The notes below the pieces were generated by a model. That model was given only the letters and a program-made list of their open reading frames with translations, had not been told where the DNA came from and did no database searches. Position numbers and translations under genes: made by a program. Positions 27,401 through 34,500 of a stretch of 64,000 nucleotides of DNA are shown here, one piece after another. Origin of the DNA: Stigmatella aurantiaca (GTDB lineage Bacteria > Myxococcota > Myxococcia > Myxococcales > Myxococcaceae); contig NZ_FOAP01000004.1 in NCBI RefSeq assembly GCF_900109545.1, positions 124,001 through 188,000 of the forward strand, written 5' to 3'. The number at the start of each line of letters is the position of its first letter. The first letter of the stretch is position 1.

Positions 27401-30400
27401 TCGAGGACATCACCTACACGGCTGGAGTGCGGCGGAGCCATCACTCCCATCGTTTGTCGGTAGCGGGCAGCTCGCGGCGGGAGATCGCCGAGGCGCTGGA
27501 TGCCTTCGCGCGGGGCGAAGTCCGTCCTGGCGTGAGCCAGGGCAGGGTGAGCCTCGAGGGACGGGCCAAGGTGGCCTTCGTCTTCCCGGGACAGGGCTCA
27601 CAGTGGCTCGGCATGGGGCGCCAGCTCCTGCGCGAGGAGCCTGTGTTCCGGGCAAAGATCGAGGCCTGTGAGCGGTCGATGCGGGCCCATGTGGACTGGT
27701 CCCTCACGGCGGAGCTCCGCGCGGACGAGCAGCACTCGCGCCTGCAAGAGATCGACGTCGTGCAGCCGGTGCTGTTCGCGATGCAGGTGGCGCTGGCGGA
27801 GATGTGGCGCTCGTGGGGGATTGCGCCCGATGCGGTGGTGGGCCACAGCATGGGCGAGGTGGCCGCCGCGCACGTGGCGGGCGCACTGAGCCTGGAGGAT
27901 GCGGTCAGGATCATCTGCCGCCGCAGTCTCCTCCTGCGCCGCATGAGCGGGCAGGGGGCGATGGCCGTGGTGGAGCTTGGCCTGGAGCAGGCCCGCGAAG
28001 TGCTGGCTGGCTACGAGACGCGGCTCTCCATCGGCGTGAGCAACAGCGCTCGCTCGACGGTGCTCTCGGGTGACCCCGGCGCCTTGGAAGAGGTGCTGGC
28101 GCGGCTTGAGGGGCAGGGGGTGTTTTGCCGCCGGGTCAAGGTGAACGTCGCCTCTCATAGTCCGCAGATGGACCCGCTGAAGGATGACCTCCTGCGCGTG
28201 CTGGAGGGGATCTCCCCCGTGAGCGCGGCGGTTCCCATCTACTCCACGGTCACGGGGCAGACGAGCGACGGGGGTGGCTTCTCTCCGTCTTACTGGGTCA
28301 GCAACCTGCGCGAGCCCGTACTGTTCCATGGCGCCGTCGAGCGGCTCTTGGAGGACGGCTACAGTGTGCTCCTCGAGGTGAGCCCGCATCCTGTGCTGCT
28401 GGCCCCCATCGAGGAGACGCTGCGCGAGTCGAAGCGGGAGGGGCTGGTGCTGGCGTCGCTGCGGCGGCAGGCGCAGGAGCGGCGGAGCCTGCTGGAGTCG
28501 CTCGCGGCGATGTACGCGTGGGGCTGCTCTGTCGACTGGAAGCAGCTGCACCCCTCGGGGGGGCGTGTGGTCGCGCTGCCCAAGTACCCGTGGCAGCGGG
28601 AGCGGTACTGGCTCCTGGATGAGGCGCAGGCGGATCCGCAGCAGGCGAGCGCCGCGCGCGAGGGCAGGGCAGGACATCCTTTCCTGGGAAGTTCGCTCTC
28701 CTCGTCCTTGCAGCCCGGTACTCATTTCTGGGAACGGGCCGTGAGCACGGAGGCGTTCCCGTATCTCTCCGACCACTGTGTGTGGGGTGAGGCCGTCTTC
28801 CCAGGGGCGGGGTACGTGGAGATGGCCCTCTCCGCCGGAGTGGAGGTGCTGGGGGAGGCGGGGCTCGTGCTCGAGAATGTCTCGATCAGCGAGATGCTCA
28901 CGCTCAAGCCAGGGGGTGCGAGGCGCGTGCAGATGGTGCTGAGCGAGGAGGGGGCGGGCCGTGCCTCCTTCCAGATCTCCAGCCGCGCCGAGGGAGACAA
29001 CACCTGGCGCAAGCACGCGGCGGGGAGCCTGCGCCGGGAGGAGCGCGCGGCCCTGGAGCTCTCCGCGGAGCCGCCTGAGTTGCTGCGGGAGCGCCTGGAC
29101 GTGGAGATTTCCTCCGAGGCGCACTACCGGAGCAGGCAGGAGCAGGGTCTCATGTACGGCCCCGCGTTCCAGGCACTGCGGCAGCTCTGGCGGAGCGAGC
29201 GAGAGGGGTTGGGGCGTCTGGAGCTTTCCGCCGAGGTGTCTTCCGAGAGCGGGGAGTACCGGCTTCATCCCGCGCTGCTGGATGCGAGCCTTCAGGTCGC
29301 GGTGGAGCTGGTCGCCCCGAAGGAAGGCAAGCCGGCAAAGGCGGAAACCTATGTGCCGGTGGGGCTCGGCCGGATACGGCTCTTCCAGCAGCCCGGGCGT
29401 GCGGCCTGGGTGTGGGTGAAGGCCAGCGGCGACGGATCCGCGAGTGAGCGGGAGCGCACCTTCGACGTCCGGCTCCTGGATGACCAGGGCCACGTGCTGA
29501 TGGAGCTTGAGGAGCTGCGCCTCTACAGGCTCGAGGCGGGCGCCGCGGTGCGCAAGGAGCTCGGTGAGTGGATTTACCAGGTGGACTGGGAGGCGCAGCC
29601 CCTGGCGGCGGAGCTGCCGTGGCCTGCGCGCTCACCGGGCAGCTGGTTGATTTTCAGCGATAGCGGTGGCGTGGGTCAGCGGCTCTCCGCGTTGCTGCGG
29701 GCGCGTGGCGAAACCTGCGTGCTCGTTTCCCCGGCGGAGAAGTACCGGTTCTCGGATCCTGGGAGCGCGGAGGTGGATCCTCGGAGCGCGGATCATCTGC
29801 GCCGGTTGTTCGGGGACGCGCTGGGCGCAGGGGCGCCTCCCTGCCGCGGGGTGGTTCACCTGTGGAGCCTCGATTGCGCTTCGAATGACGCGCTCACGCC
29901 GCCGGCGCTGGAGGCCTCGCGGCGTCTCGGTTCCACCAGTGTGCTGCACCTCGTGCAGGTGCTCTCCCAGGCTGGTTGGAGAGATCCCCCCCGGCTCTGG
30001 CTGACCACGCGCGGCGCGCGATCCGTCGGCAAGGAGCCAGAGCGGGTCAACGTGGCACAGGCTCCGCTCTGGGGGTTGGGGCAGGTGCTGGCCCTGGAGC
30101 AGCCTGAGCTGAGCTGCACCCGCGTGGATCTCGAGGGAGGCGCGGAGGCCTGCGCCGAAGCGCTGCTGAAGGAACTGTCGTCCAAGGCGTTCGAAGACCA
30201 AATCGCCTGGCGCGGGGGCAAGCGGCATGTGGCCCGGCTGTCACGGGCGGCGGACGTGCTGGCCGCCAGGGATCCGGCGGCGATCCTCCGCGCCGATGGC
30301 ACCTACCTCATCACAGGTGGGCTCGGCGGCTTGGGCCTCGAGGTTGCGCGCTGGCTGGTTTCGCATGGGGCGCGCCACCTGTTCCTGCTGGGGCGCCGTG

Positions 30401-31506
30401 CCCCATCTGCGGAGGCCGAGCACACGCTCGCGGAGCTGCGTCAGGCGGGCGCCCAGGTGGAGCCCTTCCAGGCTGATGTCGCGAGCTCGAACGATGTGGC
30501 GCGAGCGCTGGCCCGGGTGGGCGAGTCCATGCCACCGCTGCGCGGCGTGTTCCACGCGGCGGGTCTCCTCGAGGACGGCTTGTTGCTCAACCTCACGGAG
30601 GAGCGCTTGGCCGCGGTGATGGCGCCCAAGGTTTCGGGCACCTGGAACCTGCACACCCAGACGCGCCATCTGCCGCTGGATCTCTTCGTGCTCTTCTCCA
30701 GTGTGGCCGCCTCGTTGGGCATACCGGGCCAGGCGAACTACTCCGCGGCCAACGCGTTCATGGATGCGCTGGCCCATGCGCGCCGGGCGGAGGGCCTGCC
30801 CGCACTGAGCATCAACTGGGGTACTTGGACGAGCGTCGGCCTCGCGGCGGCGCAAGCCAACCGTGGAGAGCGCCTCGAGGCGCGCGGCCTGCGAGGCATG
30901 GCACCGGACATGGCCCTGATGGCGCTCGGCATGCTGCTGGGGCAGGGCCGGCCGCAGGTGAGCGTGATGTCGTTCGAGCCGAGGCAGTGGCTAGGGTTCT
31001 ATCTGGCCGCGGCACAATCGCCCTTCTTCACGCGTCTGGCTCAAGAGCAGGTAGGCAAGCCCTCCATGGCCCCGGGCCAGAGCCGGATCCGCGAGCAGCT
31101 CGAGGCTGCCCGTGGCTCCGAGCGCCGCGCCCTGCTCGATCAACACCTGCGCGCGCTGATTGGCGGGGTGCTGAGGATGGAGCCAGCGCGTATCGAGCCC
31201 CGCGTCCCACTGGGGAGCCTCGGTCTCGACTCGCTGATGAGCATGGAGATCCGTAACCGCCTGGAGGCGGCCTTGGGTCTGAAGCTCAGCTCGACGGTGG
31301 TTTGGACCTATCCAACCCTTGCCGCGCTCACACCGTACCTAGCAGAGAAGATGGAGCTTCCGCTCGAGGACAAGGGCAGTGAGCTTCGGATTGCCGCAGT
31401 GCAGGCGCCAGCACCGCTGAGCGTCGCGCCGGGCAGTGAAATCGACGAGATGTCAGAAGAAGAAGTCGAGCGGCTGTTCGCTCAAAAGGTGGCTCAGGGC
31501 AAATGA
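24403..31506 (+). CDS. Type I PKS, loading plus first extension module: ACP-KS-AT-AT-DH-KR-ACP
   Basis: The 2367-residue enzyme should start a polyketide chain. Domains: ACP (GLDSLKA, Ser47), KS (aa 103-530, DTACSSS with Cys274, HGTGT, KTNVGH), a first AT (615-935), a second AT (1055-1380), DH (His1458 in DHCVWGEAVFP, Asp1627), KR (catalytic core from about 1966, LED motif, FSS and Tyr present), ACP (GLDSLMS, Ser2277) and a docking tail (MSEEEVERLF). The first AT has GYSSGE (Ser714), Gln739 in place of the carboxylate-binding Arg, and VAVHS; it probably loads a monocarboxylic, perhaps branched, starter onto the N-terminal ACP. The second has GHSMGE (Ser1149), Arg1174 and VASHS, typical for methylmalonyl. 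The same order is known from myxothiazol- and myxalamid-type loading modules of myxobacteria. Expected result is starter plus a methyl-branched double bond. The stop overlaps the next gene as ATGA. Confidence 0.88.
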   Translation: MSAKDKVQKDAPVEVQARLVGVLAQRLGLDVRKIDVRERFSRYGLDSLKATGFIAELGAMLGRSLSPTLVWEYPTLDSLARHLAGEQEAPASQPVTRVARQDEPIAIVGLSCRFPQAPDPEAFWRLLAGGTHAITEVPAGRWDVNRLYDRDATAAGKVTSRWGGYLDRVDAFDPLFFGISPKEALHMDPQQRLMLELTWEALEDAGIAADRLQGSPTSVCFGVIWTDYETLLQRLGLRRISSHTAPGFHHSIIANRVSYVLGLRGPSMAIDTACSSSLSAVHLACESLRRGESTLAIVGGVNLNIAPDSTVSMSKLGALSPDGRCYSFDARANGYVRGEGAGVAVLKPLSQAISDGDPIYCVIRGSVINNNGGSNGLTAPNLQAQAEMLRQAYARAGIEPASVQYVEAHGTGTPLGDPLEARALGEVLGAGRPSEQPLHIGSCKTNVGHLEAAAGIAGLIKVALSIKNRALPPSLHFETPNPLIPFGDLRLKVQSTLSDWPEPDRKLIGGVSSFGFGGTNCHVVLEEPDAPRAEPVHMSGGDPEALRAAAQRLLARVDSVEHVPLAELLHTAAAEDGGHAHRLAMTVRSRKELREGLKSFLAGEARAGVMTGTVEPGHPQKPVFVFPGQGSQWPSMGLALARTEPVFRASLEQCDRLIQENVGWSLLAILGADDAAAQLGRIDVTLTAVVALEIALTELWRSWGIEPAAVVGYSSGEVAAAYAAGILSLEDALRVVCTQSRLMARLRGQGAMGLVGISWEESAKVLAGYEGRLCRAIDAGAGSTVLSGEPAALDEVLATLQSRGVFCRRVDTDVAVHSPQIEMLRDELSEALREIRPSQARIPLISTVTASVLAGGKADASHWVNNIAMPTLFTGALSHTLGDGHRVFLEVGPHTILKHSMESTLRHAGQEGLVVPSMRRQEDERGTMLDTLGALYVRGQQVPWEAISTGGGDRGARPAPGEEPPVRLLPLSARSPEALKALAAACRDFMEGGAAQGAALEDITYTAGVRRSHHSHRLSVAGSSRREIAEALDAFARGEVRPGVSQGRVSLEGRAKVAFVFPGQGSQWLGMGRQLLREEPVFRAKIEACERSMRAHVDWSLTAELRADEQHSRLQEIDVVQPVLFAMQVALAEMWRSWGIAPDAVVGHSMGEVAAAHVAGALSLEDAVRIICRRSLLLRRMSGQGAMAVVELGLEQAREVLAGYETRLSIGVSNSARSTVLSGDPGALEEVLARLEGQGVFCRRVKVNVASHSPQMDPLKDDLLRVLEGISPVSAAVPIYSTVTGQTSDGGGFSPSYWVSNLREPVLFHGAVERLLEDGYSVLLEVSPHPVLLAPIEETLRESKREGLVLASLRRQAQERRSLLESLAAMYAWGCSVDWKQLHPSGGRVVALPKYPWQRERYWLLDEAQADPQQASAAREGRAGHPFLGSSLSSSLQPGTHFWERAVSTEAFPYLSDHCVWGEAVFPGAGYVEMALSAGVEVLGEAGLVLENVSISEMLTLKPGGARRVQMVLSEEGAGRASFQISSRAEGDNTWRKHAAGSLRREERAALELSAEPPELLRERLDVEISSEAHYRSRQEQGLMYGPAFQALRQLWRSEREGLGRLELSAEVSSESGEYRLHPALLDASLQVAVELVAPKEGKPAKAETYVPVGLGRIRLFQQPGRAAWVWVKASGDGSASERERTFDVRLLDDQGHVLMELEELRLYRLEAGAAVRKELGEWIYQVDWEAQPLAAELPWPARSPGSWLIFSDSGGVGQRLSALLRARGETCVLVSPAEKYRFSDPGSAEVDPRSADHLRRLFGDALGAGAPPCRGVVHLWSLDCASNDALTPPALEASRRLGSTSVLHLVQVLSQAGWRDPPRLWLTTRGARSVGKEPERVNVAQAPLWGLGQVLALEQPELSCTRVDLEGGAEACAEALLKELSSKAFEDQIAWRGGKRHVARLSRAADVLAARDPAAILRADGTYLITGGLGGLGLEVARWLVSHGARHLFLLGRRAPSAEAEHTLAELRQAGAQVEPFQADVASSNDVARALARVGESMPPLRGVFHAAGLLEDGLLLNLTEERLAAVMAPKVSGTWNLHTQTRHLPLDLFVLFSSVAASLGIPGQANYSAANAFMDALAHARRAEGLPALSINWGTWTSVGLAAAQANRGERLEARGLRGMAPDMALMALGMLLGQGRPQVSVMSFEPRQWLGFYLAAAQSPFFTRLAQEQVGKPSMAPGQSRIREQLEAARGSERRALLDQHLRALIGGVLRMEPARIEPRVPLGSLGLDSLMSMEIRNRLEAALGLKLSSTVVWTYPTLAALTPYLAEKMELPLEDKGSELRIAAVQAPAPLSVAPGSEIDEMSEEEVERLFAQKVAQGK
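26260..28540 (+). other. Tandem acyltransferases (starter AT and extender AT)
   Basis: Two complete AT domains follow one KS without an ACP between them. The upstream one (about 26260-27200) has GYSSGE, Gln at codon 26617, and VAVHS. The downstream one (about 27570-28540) has GHSMGE, Arg at codon 27922, and VASHS. In both, that residue lies exactly 25 positions after the active Ser, as in FabD (Ser92/Arg117). The pair implies that one AT charges the N-terminal ACP with a starter acyl group and the other charges the module ACP with methylmalonyl. Confidence 0.82.
27832..27930 (+). repeat. AT active-site DNA segment repeated in several PKS modules
   Basis: The stretch coding for [20 protein letters not shown] recurs with only scattered base changes at about 33445-33530 and 39061-39160, and less closely at 60226-60310. 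By eye the first three copies share most bases over roughly 70. It marks recent duplication or gene conversion among the methylmalonyl AT domains. Confidence 0.6.
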
Positions 31507-34500
31507 CGAGTTTCGCCGAGAAGATCGCGCAGTATTCCCCCAAGCGGCTCGCGCTCCTTGCGATGGAGCTCAAATCCCGGCTCGATGCGGTGGAGGGGAC
31601 ACGTTCGGAGCCAATAGCGATCATCGGGATGGGGTGCCGCTTCCCCGGAGGGGGGAATGATCCAGAGTCGTACTGGAACCTCCTGTGCAACGGTGTGGAT
31701 GCCGTCACCGAGGTGCCTTCCTCGCGGTGGACGCGTGAGGACATGGCGCGGATGGACCCCGAGGCCCTGGAGAAGCTGGGGGCGCGGTGGGGGGCTTTCA
31801 TCAACAAGGTGGACCAGTTCGACGCGGACTTCTTCGGGATTTCGCCGCACGAGGCGCACCGGATGGATCCGCAGCAGCGCATCCTGCTCGAGGTGGCATG
31901 GGAGGCGCTGGAGCGCGCTGGGCAGGATATGACGCAGCTCGCGGGCAGCCGCACGGGCGTGTTCGTGGGGCTGTACAGCGACGACTACGCGTTGCTGCAG
32001 ATGGGCAATCCCTCCGCCCGGGATTCGAGCAGCGTGACGGGGGCGCTCAACTGTGTGGTGCCGGGGCGCCTGTCCTACCTCCTGGATCTCCAAGGGCCCT
32101 GCCTGGCGGTGGACACCGCGTGCTCATCGTCACTGGTGGCGCTGCACCTGGCGTCCCAGAGCCTCCGTAACCAGGAGTGCTCGATGGCGCTGGCGTGCGG
32201 GGTCAACCTCATCCTCTCGCCGCACTCGTCGAGCAGGGTTTCGCGGGCGCAGGCGCTCGCGCCGGATGGGCGGTGCAAGACCTTCGATGCGCGCGCCAAT
32301 GGCTTCGTGCGTGGCGAGGGTTGCGGCGTCGTCGTGCTCAAGCGCCTGTCCGACGCGATCGCAGCGGGGGATCCCATCCTGGCGCTCGTGCGGGGCTCGG
32401 CCGTCAATCAGGACGGGAAGTCAGCGGGGCTGACCGCGCCCAACGTGCTCGCCCAGCAGGCGCTCATCCGTCAGGCGCTGCAGAGCGCGGGCCTCGAGCC
32501 TTCCGAGATCGACTGTGTCGAGGCGCATGGGACCGGGACCTCGCTGGGAGACCCCATCGAGATGGAGGCGCTCCATGAGGTCTACGGCAGTGGACGTTCC
32601 GCACAGCAATCGCTGGTCGTGGGCGCGGCGAAGACCAACATCGGCCACCTTGAGTCTGCCGCGGGAATCGCGGGCATCATCAAGATGGTCCTTTCCATGC
32701 AGCACCAGGCCGTCCCCCCGGTCGCGCATTTCCAGCGGCTCAACCCGCGGATCGATTTTAGCGGCGAGTCCATCACCATCCCGACGGCACTCCACCCCTG
32801 GCCAGCGCGGGAGGAGCGGAAGCGCCGTGGCGCGGTCAGCTCGTTTGGGATCAGCGGGACGAACGCGCATGTGATTCTTGAGGAGCCGCCTTCGGGTCAG
32901 GCAGCGCCGGTCCCCCACGCGCCGGGTGCGCACCTGCTGCCGCTGTCGGCACGCTCGCCCTCCGCGCTTCAGGAACTGGCCCAGAAGTACGCGGAGTACC
33001 TCGTGTCGTCGCCAGAAGTGTCGCTCCGGGAGGTTTGCTACACGGCGGCACTGCGGCGGACGCACCATGAGTACCGCTTGGCTGTCGCGGGCGAGTCCCC
33101 GGCTGCCGTTGCCGAGAAGCTCCGGGAATTCGCCGCTGGAGGGCCCGCTCCGGCCGTGAAGGGCGCGGACGGGCAGCGCAAGGTGGTCTTCGTATTCCCA
33201 GGTCAGGGCTCGCAGTGGCTCGGCATGGGACGGCAGCTCCTCGAGCAGGAGCCGGCCTTCCGTGAAGCCATCGAGCGCATCGATGAGGCCATGCGGCCCC
33301 ACGTGACGTGGCGGCTGCTCGACGTGCTCCGGGCGCCGTCCGAGGCGTCGCGGCTCAATGAGATCGATGTCGTACAGCCGGTCCTGTTCGCCATGGCCGT
33401 GGCGCTCTCGGCGCTCTGGCGCGCGTGGGGCATCGAGCCCGACGCGGTGGTGGGCCACAGCATGGGCGAGGTGGCCGCGGCGCACGTGGCGGGCGCGCTC
33501 AGCCTGGAGGATGCGGCGGCTGTCATCTGCCTCAGGAGCCGGCTGCTCAAGCGCATCAGCGGCCAGGGAGCGATGCTGGCGGCGGAGCTGTCCCTGGCAG
33601 AGGCGCGGAAGGCCGTCGCAGGGCGCGAGGCTCGCGTCGCGATCGCGGTGAACAACAGTCCGACCTCGACGGTGCTGTCCGGGGATGCCGCAGCGCTCGA
33701 GGAGATCCGCGCCTCGCTTGAGGCTCGCAATGTGTTCTGCCGCTGGGTGAAGGTCGACGTGGCCTCGCACAGCCCACAGGTTGACTCACTGCGTGCGGAT
33801 CTGCTGTCCGTGCTCTCGGCGGTGCGGCCGCGGCCTGCCTCCGTGCCCATCGTCTCGACCGTGACCGGCGCTCCCTGTGACGGTTCTGGCTACGATGCCG
33901 CGTACTGGGTTCGCAACCTGCGCGATCCGGTGCTCTTCTCCACAGCCGTGCTCGAGCTTGCCCAGGGCGGGCACACGGTCTTCATGGAGATGAGCCCGCA
34001 CCCGATCCTGTTGCCCGCCGTTGAGCGGTGCGTGCAGCACGCGGGCCGCGAGGGCGTGACGATTCCCTCCATGCGGCGCGAGGAAGCCGAGCGGGCAGTG
34101 ATGCTGGAGTCCTTCGGCGCCCTGTACCGCGTGGCTTACCCCGTGGAATGGAAGCGGCTCTTCCCGGAGAGCGGGCGGATGGTCCCGCTGCCGACGTATC
34201 CCTGGCAGCACAAGCGGTTCTGGATCGATGTGGCGGCATCGGCCGTCCTCCCTGCCGCCGAGCACGTGACGTCCCTGCGCGGCCGTCCGGTGAGCGTCGC
34301 GCACGGAGTCGAAGGTCAGATCTTCGAGCTGGAGCTGAGCAGTACCTCCCTGCCATGGCTCGGCGCGCATCGGCTGGGGGGCGTCGCCGTCGTCCCGGCC
34401 TCGGCGTTGGTCGAGCTTGGGCTGAGCGCGGCGGCCGAGGCGCTGGGGGCAGGGGCGCGTCAGATCTCGGACGTGGAGTTCGAGCGCGCGCTGGTGTTGA